Below are positions 33,989-42,302 of a stretch of DNA of 64,000 nucleotides, piece by piece. How positions within the stretch are numbered: position 1 is the stretch's first letter; each line of letters starts with the position of its first letter. The translations under genes were made by a program, and so were the position numbers. The notes beneath the pieces were generated by a model. It did no database searches, was not told where the DNA came from, and saw only the letters and a program-made list of their open reading frames with translations. Source of the stretch: Streptomyces aurantiacus (lineage in GTDB: Bacteria > Actinomycetota > Actinomycetes > Streptomycetales > Streptomycetaceae). The DNA lies in assembly GCF_027107535.1 (NCBI RefSeq), contig NZ_CP114283.1:3596001-3660000 (forward strand), read 5' to 3'.

Positions 33989-34164
33989 GAGTCGAGCGGT
34001 AGGTCGAGAAGCAGGCCGAGCAGTAGGTCGAGGAGCAGCTGGAATCCCCGTTCCTACTCCCGCGGAGGTACGCGTACTGCCGCTGGCCGTACGACGACCC
34101 GGGCCCCCTCGCGGCGCGAGTCTCGAAGCATCACCGGAACCGCCGACCGAGGAGATGACTTCAG

Positions 34165-34482
34165 ATGCAGACCCTGGCGCACTGGGACGGCGGGCCCGGC
34201 CCGTGGATCCTCCTTTTCCCGCTGATCTGGGCAGCCGTCCTGATCGGTGCCGTGAGCGTGCTGCGCCGCACCGGGTGGAGCGGCCGCCGAGGTCAGTGGC
34301 GCGGCACGGACCGGCCCCGCCCGTCCGGCGACTCGCCGATCGCGGTGCTCGGCCGGCGCTTCGCCTCCGGCGAGATCGACGAGGACGAGTACTGGCGCCG
34401 CCTCTCCGTCCTGGACGAGCAGTTCGGGCGTACGGACCTGGACGAGCGGTTCGGGCGTGTCGGCAAGGGCGGTGCGGCGTGA
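34165..34482 (+). CDS. SHOCT-domain small membrane protein
   Basis: A 105-residue protein with one N-terminal membrane helix (GPWILLFPLIWAAVLIGAVS), a basic linker and a C-terminal SHOCT motif (PIAVLGRRFASGEIDEDEYW, RRLSVLDEQ). A final repeated phrase, EQFGRTDLDERFGR, looks like a small duplication. SHOCT motifs are thought to mediate oligomerisation. The stop overlaps the GTG start of the ABC ATPase, so it belongs to that transporter operon and may be an accessory of the complex. Confidence 0.85.
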   Translation: MQTLAHWDGGPGPWILLFPLIWAAVLIGAVSVLRRTGWSGRRGQWRGTDRPRPSGDSPIAVLGRRFASGEIDEDEYWRRLSVLDEQFGRTDLDERFGRVGKGGAA

Positions 34483-35252
34483 ACACGACGACCGTCACGA
34501 AGGCGACGCGGACCGCCGCGCGCGTCGCCGACGCCGTGAAGGTGTACGGCGGCGGGGACACCGCGGTGCGGGCCCTGGACGGGGTGAGTGTCACCTTTCC
34601 GGCCGGACGCTTCACCGCGATCATGGGGCCCTCGGGCTCCGGCAAGTCCACCCTGATGCACTGCGCCGCAGGCCTGGACACCCTCACCTCGGGCGCTGCC
34701 TTCATCGGCGACACCGAGCTGAGCACGCTCGACGACCGGCACCTGACGCTGCTGCGACGCGACCGCGTCGGATTCGTCTTCCAGGCCTTCAACCTGGTGC
34801 CGACCCTGACCGTCGCGGAGAACATCACGCTGCCCATGGACCTCGCCGGCCGCAGGAGCGCCTCGTCGGACGAGTGGATCGACGCCCTCGTGGAGGCCGT
34901 CGGTCTCGCTGACCGGCTGCGCCACCGGCCCGCGGAACTCTCCGGCGGCCAGCAGCAACGCGTCGCCGTGGCAAGGGCGTTCGCCGGACAGCCCGATGTC
35001 GTCTTCGCCGACGAACCGACCGGCAACCTCGACTCCCGCTCCGGCGAGGAGGTCCTGAACCTTCTCGGGCGGGCCGTGCGCCGGATGGACCGCACGGTCG
35101 TCATGGTCACCCACGATCCGGTCGCCGCCGCACATGCCGACGAAGTCGTCTTCCTCGCCGACGGCCGCCTCGTGGACCGGATGGAAGCCCCGACGGCGGA
35201 CAGGGTCCTGGACCGCATGAAGGCCTTCGACGGCAAAGGGGCTCCGTCGTGA
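34479..35252 (+). CDS. ABC transporter ATPase, LolD/MacB type
   Basis: A 257-residue ATPase: Walker A IMGPSGSGKSTLMHCAAGLD, Q-loop VFQAFNLVPTLTVAENI, signature ELSGGQQQRVAVARAFAG, Walker B DVVFADEPTGNLDSRSG and switch His VMVTHDP. The DEPTGNLDS phrase is typical of FtsE/LolD/MacB mechanotransmission ATPases, which pair with FtsX-type permeases. It starts with GTG overlapping the SHOCT gene, and the permease start overlaps its stop. Confidence 0.95.
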   Translation: MNTTTVTKATRTAARVADAVKVYGGGDTAVRALDGVSVTFPAGRFTAIMGPSGSGKSTLMHCAAGLDTLTSGAAFIGDTELSTLDDRHLTLLRRDRVGFVFQAFNLVPTLTVAENITLPMDLAGRRSASSDEWIDALVEAVGLADRLRHRPAELSGGQQQRVAVARAFAGQPDVVFADEPTGNLDSRSGEEVLNLLGRAVRRMDRTVVMVTHDPVAAAHADEVVFLADGRLVDRMEAPTADRVLDRMKAFDGKGAPS

Positions 35253-37810
35253 ACGCGTCGGTGCGGATCAGCGTCTCCTCCCTGCGCGCCCACAAGCGGC
35301 GCTTCGCCGGTACGTTCCTGGCCGTACTGCTCGGCGTCGCCTTCCTGGCGGGCACGCTCGTCATGGGCGACACCCTGCGGGCCGGTTTCGACACGATGTT
35401 CGGCAATGCCACGAGCGGCACCGACGCCGTCGTCCGCAGCGCCGACACCATCACCACGCCGGGCGAGAGCCAGGGCGTACGGCGGCCCGTCGACACGGGC
35501 CTCCTGGCAACCGTCGGGAGGACACCGGGTGTCGCGGCAGCCGCGCCCGACATCCAGGGCGCGGGCCAACTCGTCGGTGCGAACGGCGAGCCCGTCGGCG
35601 GCCAGGGCCCGCCCACCCTCGCGGGCAACTGGATCGACGACCCCGAACTCAACGCGTACCGCCTGGCCGAGGGCCGCGCCCCCGCGAAGTCCGGCGAGGT
35701 CGTCGTCAACCGGGGCGCGGCCGAGAAGGGCGGCCTCGGGATCGGCGACACCACGACCCTCAGGACGCCCGACCCCGTCAGGGTGACGATCGTCGGCCTC
35801 GCGACGTTCGGCGGCGAGGACGGCATGGCGCAGGTGACCTTCACCGGCATGACGCGCTCCGACGCCGAGAAGTACCTCACCGCGAAGCCCGGCGAGGCCG
35901 CGGGCATCCTCGTGCGGGCCGGCCCCGGCACCGGTCAGCGGGAACTCGTCGACGCCCTGACTCCCGTACTGCCCAAGGGCGTCGAGGCGATCACCGGTCA
36001 GGAGCTGGCCGAGGAGAACACCGACATGATCTCCGGGCAGTTCCTGACCCTGTTCACCACCTTCCTGTTGGTGTTCTCGGGCGTGGCGCTGCTGGTCGCG
36101 ACCTTCTCCATCCACAACACCTTCGCGATCGTCGTCGCCCAACGCACCCGTGAGAACGCCCTGTTGCGCGCACTCGGCGCCTCCCGCCGCCAGGTCACCG
36201 TGTCCACCCTGGTAGAGGCGAGTGCGGTCGCCGTAACCGCGTCCGCCGCCGGACTCGCCGGAGGTATCGGCGTCGCGGCCGGCCTGCGGGCGCTGTTCCC
36301 GGCCATCGGATTTCCGTTCCCCGAGGGCGACTTGGTGATCGGTGGGCTGTCCATGGTGCTGCCGCTCGTGGTCGGCGTCGTGGTCTGCCTCGGCTCCGCC
36401 CTGCTGCCGGCGGTCCGCGCCGGACGCACCGCACCGCTGGCCGCCCTGCGGGAGACCTCCGTCGACCGGTCCGGGGCGTCCCGCACCCGCGTCGTCCTGG
36501 GTACCGGGCTCGCGGCGCTCGCGACCGCCGTCACGCTGACCGGCGTCGTCGCCGGCCCTTCCCTGTGGCTCGCGGGCGCAGGGGCGGGCCTGGCGCTCGC
36601 CGCCTTCGTGGTCCTCGGCCCGGTCGCCTCGACCACCGCCGTACGCGTCCTCGGGAGCCCTCTCGACCGGCTGCGCGGCGTCACCGGAGGCCTGGCCAGG
36701 CGCAACGCCCTGCGCAGCCCCAAGCGGACCGCGGCCACCGCCAGTGCGCTGATGATCGGCGTCGCCGTCGTGTCGCTGTTCACGGTCTTCGGCGCCTCGC
36801 TGAAGGCGACCATGGACCGGACGGTGTCACAGTCCTTCGCCGGCGACGTCGCCGTGAGCACCCCGTCGTTCGGGGCGGGCGGCAGCGGGCTGAGCCCCGC
36901 GCTCGCCGGCGCGATCGCCGAGCGGCCCGAGGTCGACACGGCGGTCGGGCTCGGCCGTGGAGTGGCCGAAGTCAACGGCAGGGGGCGGGCGCTGACCGTC
37001 ACCGACCCGGTCGCGCTGGAGCGGACCTTCGAACTCGGCGACGTCCGGGGCTCGATGCGGGGCCTCGGCGGCGACGGCATCGCCATCACCGGGAAGGAGG
37101 CCGACCAGCAGGGCCTCACGACCGGCGACACCGTCCGGCTGGCCTTCACCGACGGAAAGAAGGAGGCCTTCACCGTTCGCGCGGTCTACGGCCGGTCCGA
37201 GCTCGCCGGTGACTACGTCATCACCCGCGAGGCCTGGGCGCCGCACCGTACCCAGGACTCGGACACGCTGGTCGCCGTCACGTTCAAGGACGGAGTGAGC
37301 CCGTCGGACGGCAGGGCGGCGGTCGAGAAGGCCGCGACGGCCTACGGCAATCCCGAGGTGCAGACCCGTGACGAGTACGCCAGGTCCTCGGCGGGCGCCA
37401 TCGACATGATGCTCACCCTGGTATACGCGCTGCTCGCGCTCGCGGTACTCATCGCTCTGCTCGGCATCGCCAACACGCTCACCCTCGCGGTCCACGAACG
37501 CACCCGCGAACTCGGCCTGCTGAGGGCCGTCGGGCAGACCAGGCCGCAGCTGCGCGCGATGGTCCGCTGGGAGTCGGTGCTGGTCGCCGCGTTCGGCACG
37601 GTGGGCGGGCTCGCGCTCGGCGGGTTCCTCGGCTGGGTGCTCGTCAAGGCGTCCGACGGAGCGTCCGACAGCACGTTCGCCTTCGCGGTGCCGCCCGTCC
37701 AGCTCCTCGTGGTCGCGGCGGTGGGCCTCGCGGCCGGAGCCCTCGCGGGCCTGCGCCCGGCCCGGCGAGCCGCGCGCCTCGACGTCCTGAAAGCCATCGC
37801 GGCCGAGTGA
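35249..37810 (+). CDS. FtsX-type ABC permease with duplicated core
   Basis: An 853-residue permease. It has an N-terminal helix (FAGTFLAVLLGVAFLAGTLV), a large extracytoplasmic MacB-like domain (residues about 45-255), three membrane helices including FLLVFSGVALLVATFSIHNT, then a second helix (MIGVAVVSLFTVFGASL), a second external domain (about 520-700) and three terminal helices (YALLALAVLIALLGIANTLT). The conserved RTRE-LLRA(L/V)G phrase occurs in both halves. With the ATPase it probably extracts or exports lipids or peptides, or drives cell-wall enzymes. Starts with GTG inside the ATPase gene. The same arrangement is often linked to antimicrobial-peptide defence, but no sensor kinase adjoins it. 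Confidence 0.93.
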   Translation: MNASVRISVSSLRAHKRRFAGTFLAVLLGVAFLAGTLVMGDTLRAGFDTMFGNATSGTDAVVRSADTITTPGESQGVRRPVDTGLLATVGRTPGVAAAAPDIQGAGQLVGANGEPVGGQGPPTLAGNWIDDPELNAYRLAEGRAPAKSGEVVVNRGAAEKGGLGIGDTTTLRTPDPVRVTIVGLATFGGEDGMAQVTFTGMTRSDAEKYLTAKPGEAAGILVRAGPGTGQRELVDALTPVLPKGVEAITGQELAEENTDMISGQFLTLFTTFLLVFSGVALLVATFSIHNTFAIVVAQRTRENALLRALGASRRQVTVSTLVEASAVAVTASAAGLAGGIGVAAGLRALFPAIGFPFPEGDLVIGGLSMVLPLVVGVVVCLGSALLPAVRAGRTAPLAALRETSVDRSGASRTRVVLGTGLAALATAVTLTGVVAGPSLWLAGAGAGLALAAFVVLGPVASTTAVRVLGSPLDRLRGVTGGLARRNALRSPKRTAATASALMIGVAVVSLFTVFGASLKATMDRTVSQSFAGDVAVSTPSFGAGGSGLSPALAGAIAERPEVDTAVGLGRGVAEVNGRGRALTVTDPVALERTFELGDVRGSMRGLGGDGIAITGKEADQQGLTTGDTVRLAFTDGKKEAFTVRAVYGRSELAGDYVITREAWAPHRTQDSDTLVAVTFKDGVSPSDGRAAVEKAATAYGNPEVQTRDEYARSSAGAIDMMLTLVYALLALAVLIALLGIANTLTLAVHERTRELGLLRAVGQTRPQLRAMVRWESVLVAAFGTVGGLALGGFLGWVLVKASDGASDSTFAFAVPPVQLLVVAAVGLAAGALAGLRPARRAARLDVLKAIAAE

Positions 37811-37879
37811 ACCGGCGCCCGGGACTTCGTGCCCGGGAGGCGGGCCCGCGCCACCGGACGACGGAAAACGTCTTGGTCA

Positions 37880-37913
37880 CCGCCCGGTCAGCCTGCAACG
37901 GCCGACCGGGCGG
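37880..37913. terminator. 10-bp stem hairpin at the convergent FtsX/anti-sigma ends
   Basis: CCGCCCGGTC (37880-37889) pairs exactly with GACCGGGCGG (37904-37913) around a 14-nt loop. It lies 70 bp past the permease stop and overlaps the last codons of the convergent kinase gene. It could end rightward transcription. CCCGGG repeats just after the permease stop form a smaller hairpin. Confidence 0.5.
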
Positions 37914-38421
37914 GAGCGTGTCCTGCCTTGAGCGCGCCGGCGGCGTGCTCCACCTCCGCGAAACCGCGGGCGGGCGATTCGGCGGACGCGGCGTACGGCG
38001 GGCAGGCGGGCAGCGCCGTCGCGGGGGAGTGGGCCGGAAGGGTGAACCACACGACCTTCCCCGACTCGCCGTCCGGCCGCACACCCCAGCTCTCGCTCAC
38101 CGCGGCGACCATGGCGAGCCCCCGACCACAGGTCGAGGACGAGTTGGCGTCCCGCACCTCGGGCAGACGCGGGTCGTTGTCGTGCACCGAGACGGTGAGC
38201 CGGTCGAGCAACAGCTCGATCTCGACGGTGCACAGCTTGTCGGGCCGGGCGTGCAGGTGGACGTTGGTCAGGAGCTCGGTCACACCGAGCGCCGCCCGGT
38301 CTATCAACGGATCCAGATGCCAGTAGCGCAACTGCGCAGATACGATTCTGCGGACCTGGCCGATCCGCGAGGGCAGAGCGTGGAGCTCCACCGTGCAATG
38401 CCTGTTTGGCTGGCTGATCAC
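37888..38421 (-). CDS. Anti-sigma-type ATP-binding (HATPase) protein
   Basis: A 177-residue serine-kinase/HATPase protein of the RsbW/SpoIIAB-like group common in Streptomyces. N-terminal strand VELHALPSRIGQVRRIVSAQ, N-box GVTELLTNVHLHA, G1 box VSVHDNDPRLPEV, and GRGLAMVAAVSESWGVRPD. The last 45 residues are Ala/Pro-rich and unlike the fold. These proteins usually bind ATP and regulate a sigma or anti-anti-sigma partner; no partner gene is adjacent. The ATG at 38421 gives a standard N-terminus. Confidence 0.88.
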   Translation of the reverse strand: MISQPNRHCTVELHALPSRIGQVRRIVSAQLRYWHLDPLIDRAALGVTELLTNVHLHARPDKLCTVEIELLLDRLTVSVHDNDPRLPEVRDANSSSTCGRGLAMVAAVSESWGVRPDGESGKVVWFTLPAHSPATALPACPPYAASAESPARGFAEVEHAAGALKAGHAPARSAVAG

Positions 38422-38637
38422 GGCTGCGACTCCCCGAATTGAGGTCCGGAAGAAGACGGAGAACGGATCCAGCGGGCTGCCTGCGCGCGCCGGCCGCCTG
38501 CGGTCGGTGGCCGGCGGGCTGGTTCGCAGCGTTATCGCCGGTAAACCCAGAGTGACGTGACAACAGCGTGACCCAGGAGGTGCGGCCCCGCAACTCGCGG
38601 TGTTCTCGGCGGCCGGGCACGCGGCGGCCGGCGCGCC

Positions 38638-38961
38638 TCAGCGCCCGCGCCCCGCCGCCTTGTGCACGGCCTCGATGAAGCGGCGGGCGGCCGGCGGGCC
38701 CGGTTCCCCCGGAGCGGGATCGTGGTCGCCCAGGGTGAGCAGATAGCGGGTGCCGTTGACATCAGCCAACGCCCGGTCCTCGTGGGCGAACCAGGGCTTC
38801 GACGCCCGGACCGCCTGCACCGGCGCGCTGTCGATCTCGCTGCCGTAACTGGTGAGCAACTCCAGCCTGCCGTCGCTGATCCGGACCTGCCCGGCCCGGG
38901 TGAGCGACCTCAGCCTCTTGCCGATCCGCACGCCTGTGGCTGTGAACTCCGGCTCCGCCAT
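38638..38961 (-). CDS. Conserved-looking small hypothetical protein
   Basis: A 107-residue protein with strand-rich sequence MAEPEFTATGVRIGKRLRSL, QVRISDGRLELLTSYGSEID, SKPWFAHEDRALADVNGTRY, LLTLGDHDPAP, then a helix RFIEAVHKAAGRGR. The order of a basic hairpin, acidic loop and terminal helix suggests a PH-like or small beta-barrel fold, but I do not recognise a family. AAGGGGGCGGGGC lies just upstream of the ATG. It reads as a single gene between the anti-sigma-type kinase and the Cds1-like gene. Confidence 0.75.
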   Translation of the reverse strand: MAEPEFTATGVRIGKRLRSLTRAGQVRISDGRLELLTSYGSEIDSAPVQAVRASKPWFAHEDRALADVNGTRYLLTLGDHDPAPGEPGPPAARRFIEAVHKAAGRGR

Positions 38962-39179
38962 GTGCCCCGCCCCCTTGTGCGCTTCGGTCGTGCCCCGTCG
39001 TGGATCCGGCGCGGATCCCGTACCAGTGTCCGTCTCCGTCCGGGACCGGCGTCCCGTGCGGTGCAGTCTGCCCGCGTCGGGCGTCGAGCACCAGTGTGCG
39101 TGGCAGCGTGGCACATGCCCTCCGGCGCACTCGCGTGAATGCGCCCCCGGCCCTGCCCGCGCGGTGGTGGGCCAGGGGT

Positions 39180-39200
39180 TCCTTTGAGGTGCTCAAAGGA
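39180..39200. promoter_or_regulatory. Perfect 9+9 bp palindrome upstream of the Cds1-like gene
   Basis: Arms TCCTTTGAG and CTCAAAGGA are exactly complementary around GTG. A -10 element TATGAT follows at 39236-39241, so the palindrome centre is about 55 bp upstream of the expected transcription start, typical of an activator or upstream-repressor site. It lies in the 333-bp gap between a small leftward gene and the PLP enzyme; no other feature was seen in that gap. The binder is unknown. Confidence 0.75.
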
Positions 39201-39294
39201 GTGTTTATGCAGGTGAGAAGCGTGCGGAAGGTGCATATGATCGAGACGTCCGACCACGTGACCCGACGTCGGCACAACCCGAAGGAGCCCCGCC

Positions 39295-40428
39295 GTGACC
39301 ACCCCACAGCAGGCCCGCCCCCACGAGCCGACGGCCACGCTCGATGTCGACCACAGTGACGCGGAGTACCGGCACTGGCTGAAAGAAGCCGTACGGAAGG
39401 TGCAGGCCGACGCGAACAGATCGGCCGACACCCATCTCCTGAAGTTCCCCCTGCCCGAGCGGTGGGGCATCGACCTGTATCTCAAGGACGAGTCCACCCA
39501 CCCCACCGGCAGCCTCAAGCACCGCCTGGCCCGCTCGCTCTTCCTCTACGGCCTGTGCAACGGCTGGATCCGGCGCGGACGCCCCGTCATCGAGGCGTCC
39601 AGCGGCTCCACGGCCGTCTCGGAGGCGTACTTCGCCAAGCTGATCGGTGTGCCGTTCATCGCCGTCATGCCGCGCACCACCAGCCCCGAGAAGTGCCGGC
39701 TGATCGAATTCCACGGCGGGCAGTGCCACTTCGTCGACGACCCGCGCACGATGTACGAGGAGTCGGCGGCCCTGGCCGCCGGCACCGGCGGTCACTACAT
39801 GGACCAGTTCACCTACGCGGAGCGGGCCACGGACTGGCGCGGCAACAACAACATCGCCGAGTCGATCTTCCGCCAGCTGGAGCTGGAGCGCTATCCCGAG
39901 CCCGCCTGGATCGTGGCCACCGCGGGCACCGGCGGCACGTCGGCGACCATCGCCCGGTACGTGCACTACATGCAGTTCAACACCCGTATCTGTGTGGCGG
40001 ATCCGGAGAACTCCTGTTTCTTCGAGGGCTGGACCACGGGAGACGCCCAGGTCACCACGGACTGCGGTTCGCGCATCGAGGGCATCGGCCGGCCCCGTAT
40101 GGAGCCGAGCTTCGTGCCGGGAGCCGTCGACCGCATGATGAAGGTGCCGGACGCCGCGAGCGTGGCGGCCGTGCGGGCGCTGGAGCAGGCCATCGGGCGC
40201 AAGGCGGGCGGCTCGACCGGCACGGGGCTGTGGAGCGCGCTCAAGATCGTGGCGGAGATGGCGGAGGCCGGGCGCACCGGAAGCGTGGTGACACTGCTGT
40301 GCGATCCCGGGGACCGCTATCTGGACAAGTACTACTCGGACGCGTGGCTGGCCGGGCAGGGTCTGGACATCGCGCCCTACACGGCCACGATCGAGTCGTT
40401 GCTCGCGACGGGGATCTGGCCGGACTGA
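39295..40428 (+). CDS. PLP-dependent cysteine-synthase-family enzyme, Cds1-like
   Basis: A 377-residue fold-type-II PLP enzyme. The internal-aldimine Lys is in [20 protein letters not shown]. The substrate loop is [19 protein letters not shown], and the phosphate-binding loop is [19 protein letters not shown]. It is longer than housekeeping CysK/CysM and matches the actinobacterial group that includes mycobacterial Cds1 (Rv3684), a cysteine desulfhydrase producing H2S, pyruvate and ammonia. So cysteine breakdown is more likely than synthesis. GTG at 39295 has AAGGAG upstream. Its promoter carries TATGAT and a striking palindrome. Confidence 0.87.
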   Translation: MTTPQQARPHEPTATLDVDHSDAEYRHWLKEAVRKVQADANRSADTHLLKFPLPERWGIDLYLKDESTHPTGSLKHRLARSLFLYGLCNGWIRRGRPVIEASSGSTAVSEAYFAKLIGVPFIAVMPRTTSPEKCRLIEFHGGQCHFVDDPRTMYEESAALAAGTGGHYMDQFTYAERATDWRGNNNIAESIFRQLELERYPEPAWIVATAGTGGTSATIARYVHYMQFNTRICVADPENSCFFEGWTTGDAQVTTDCGSRIEGIGRPRMEPSFVPGAVDRMMKVPDAASVAAVRALEQAIGRKAGGSTGTGLWSALKIVAEMAEAGRTGSVVTLLCDPGDRYLDKYYSDAWLAGQGLDIAPYTATIESLLATGIWPD

Positions 40429-40521
40429 GTGGCCCCGGGGCGTTCCGTCCACGGGCCGCCGGCAGCAGCTCGCGTGTCCGGCCGTCTCCGCGGGGCCGCT
40501 CACGGGCTGCAGGTCCGGGGA

Positions 40522-41004
40522 TCAGGGTGCGTGCGTCGAGTTCAGCCGCCGGTCCAGCCTCGTCACCGCGTCACGGAACGCCCGGCCCAGGCCCGCACGG
40601 CCGAGCCCCATCGTGAAGCGGAACGCCGCGGTGCCGTCGGCGGCCCAGGTCCACTGAACCCGCGTACCGGAGCCGTCCGGTGTGAGCCGCCACTCCTCGA
40701 CGAGCGCGCGCACGCCGGGGGCGTTCGTCACGTCGACGCGGTACGTGTACACCTCGCGGGGTTCGGCCGCGATGACCGTCTCCTCGAAGCGCGTTCCGCC
40801 CCTGAGGCGGATCTGCCGGCCGGAGCCGCCCTCGGTCGAGCGGGCTGCGGTCACGGCGGTGAACCACCGCGGCCAGCCGGCCACGTCCTCGGCCAGTGCG
40901 CGGTAGACCGACTCGGGCGGCGAGGTCATCTCTCTCGCGAACACCAGACGCAGCGGAGCGGTCTCGACGAAGTCGAGCCCCACCGGGCGCAGTTGGCGTG
41001 CCAT
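40522..41004 (-). CDS. SRPBCC (START-like) family protein
   Basis: A 160-residue helix-grip protein: RLVFAREMTSPPESVYRALA, EDVAGWPRWFTAVTAARSTE, GTRFEETVIAAEPREVYTYR, EEWRLTPDGSGTRVQWTWAA and the terminal helix AGLGRAFRDAVTRLDRRLN. The family binds hydrophobic ligands, in polyketide aromatases or lipid transfer; stand-alone copies mostly have unknown roles. ATG at 41004 begins at MARQLRPVGLDF. It is convergent with the Cds1-like gene. Confidence 0.88.
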   Translation of the reverse strand: MARQLRPVGLDFVETAPLRLVFAREMTSPPESVYRALAEDVAGWPRWFTAVTAARSTEGGSGRQIRLRGGTRFEETVIAAEPREVYTYRVDVTNAPGVRALVEEWRLTPDGSGTRVQWTWAADGTAAFRFTMGLGRAGLGRAFRDAVTRLDRRLNSTHAP

Positions 41005-41176
41005 GCGCGGAACCCCCTCGTGGGAACGAACGGGAACGAGTTCGGAAGCCGCCCCGTGACCCGGCGGCCGGCGAGGCACGGTCACCCTAGCTGACGGCCC
41101 GTCAGCTGTCTGTACCGCCCACCGACGCCCGTGCGGTCCTCACGCCCCTGCCCGCCCTCGGGGGCACCCGCCGCCG

Positions 41177-42079
41177 TCAGTCGTCCGACCCGTCGTCGGC
41201 CTCTACTTCACCGGCCACCACCAGGCGCCGCAGGTGCTCGGAGATCTCCGAGCGTGCCGCGGAAGGCAGCCCGTCGTCCGTCACCAGCGTGTCGATCTGT
41301 TCCAGCGCGGCGAACGAACTCAGCCCCACCGTGCCCCACTTGGTGTGGTCGGCGACCACGACGACCCGCCGTGCGGACTGCACCAGGCGCCGGTTCGTCT
41401 CGGCCTCCGCGAGGTTCGGAGTGGACAGGCCCGCCTCCACCGATATGCCGTGCACCCCGAGGAAGAGCACGTCGAAGTGGAGCGCCTCGATCGCCTGGTC
41501 CGCGACGGGACCCACCAGCGAGTCCGACGGCGTACGCACCCCGCCCGTCAGTACGACCGTCGCCGCGCCCTGCCGCTGCCCCGACGTGCGCTGCGCCGAG
41601 TGGAAGACGTCGGCCACCCGCACCGAGTTGGTCACCACCGTCAGATCCGGCACGTCCAGAAGCTGATGGGCGAGCGCGTACGTCGTCGTACCGCCCGACA
41701 GCGCGATCGCCGTGCCCGGCGCCACCAGCGCCGCGGCCGCCCGCGCGATGTCCTCCTTGGCCGTCAGCTCCAGACCCGACTTGGCCTCGAACCCCGGCTC
41801 GTGCGTACTCGCCTCGACCACCGGGACGGCGCCGCCGTGGACCTTCTCCACCACACCCTGGCGAGCGAGCGCGTCCAGGTCGCGGCGGACCGTCATGTCG
41901 GACACGCCGAGCTTCCTGGTGAGTTCGTTGACACGGACGCCGCCGCGCCGCCGGACCTCGTCGAGGATCAGGGCGCGCCGCTGCTCCGCGAGCAGGTTCT
42001 GGTTCTCGCTCACGTCCGCTCCGGTTCCCTTCGCCTCGACCCGCCCGACATACTCCCGAACCCCCTCCGACAAGGACAT
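41177..42079 (-). CDS. DeoR family transcriptional regulator
   Basis: A 300-residue sugar-phosphate-responsive regulator: helix-turn-helix LAEQRRALILDEVRRRGGVR, VNELTRKLGVSDMTVRRDLD, ALARQGVVEKVHGGA, and a DeoRC ligand domain with TAIALSGGTTTYALAHQL, TVVTNSVRVADVF, FDVLFLGVHGIS and VVVVADHTKWG. The ATG at 42079 (GGAGG, 8 nt) gives a short extra N-terminus; GTG at 42013 (MSENQNLLAEQ) also has GGAG and is the shorter alternative. AgaR/DeoR proteins like this commonly control agaS-aldolase genes, so the pair at 24.6 kb is the likely target. It is a lone gene here. Confidence 0.92.
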   Translation of the reverse strand: MSLSEGVREYVGRVEAKGTGADVSENQNLLAEQRRALILDEVRRRGGVRVNELTRKLGVSDMTVRRDLDALARQGVVEKVHGGAVPVVEASTHEPGFEAKSGLELTAKEDIARAAAALVAPGTAIALSGGTTTYALAHQLLDVPDLTVVTNSVRVADVFHSAQRTSGQRQGAATVVLTGGVRTPSDSLVGPVADQAIEALHFDVLFLGVHGISVEAGLSTPNLAEAETNRRLVQSARRVVVVADHTKWGTVGLSSFAALEQIDTLVTDDGLPSAARSEISEHLRRLVVAGEVEADDGSDD

Positions 42080-42302
42080 TCCCCCCACCTCCGGTCCACG
42101 GGACGCCCCATCCTCGCACGGGTCACCGCAGGTGGCGCCACTGCCTGTGGCGACGCGCACACGTCACGCTGCCGTCCTGTGTCCGGCACCGTCACACGGA
42201 TCGGGGAGATTCCGTGACGAGTGGTGCGCGAAGAGGCCGGAAGGCGGGACCCTTGTGCCTGGACATGACACATGCCGTACGGGCATCACGGGGGACACAA
42301 CA

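Noticed and set aside
40960..42217. Long rightward frames antisense to the DeoR gene
   Set aside because: Basic, His/Arg/Leu-rich shadows of the regulator with no start signal.
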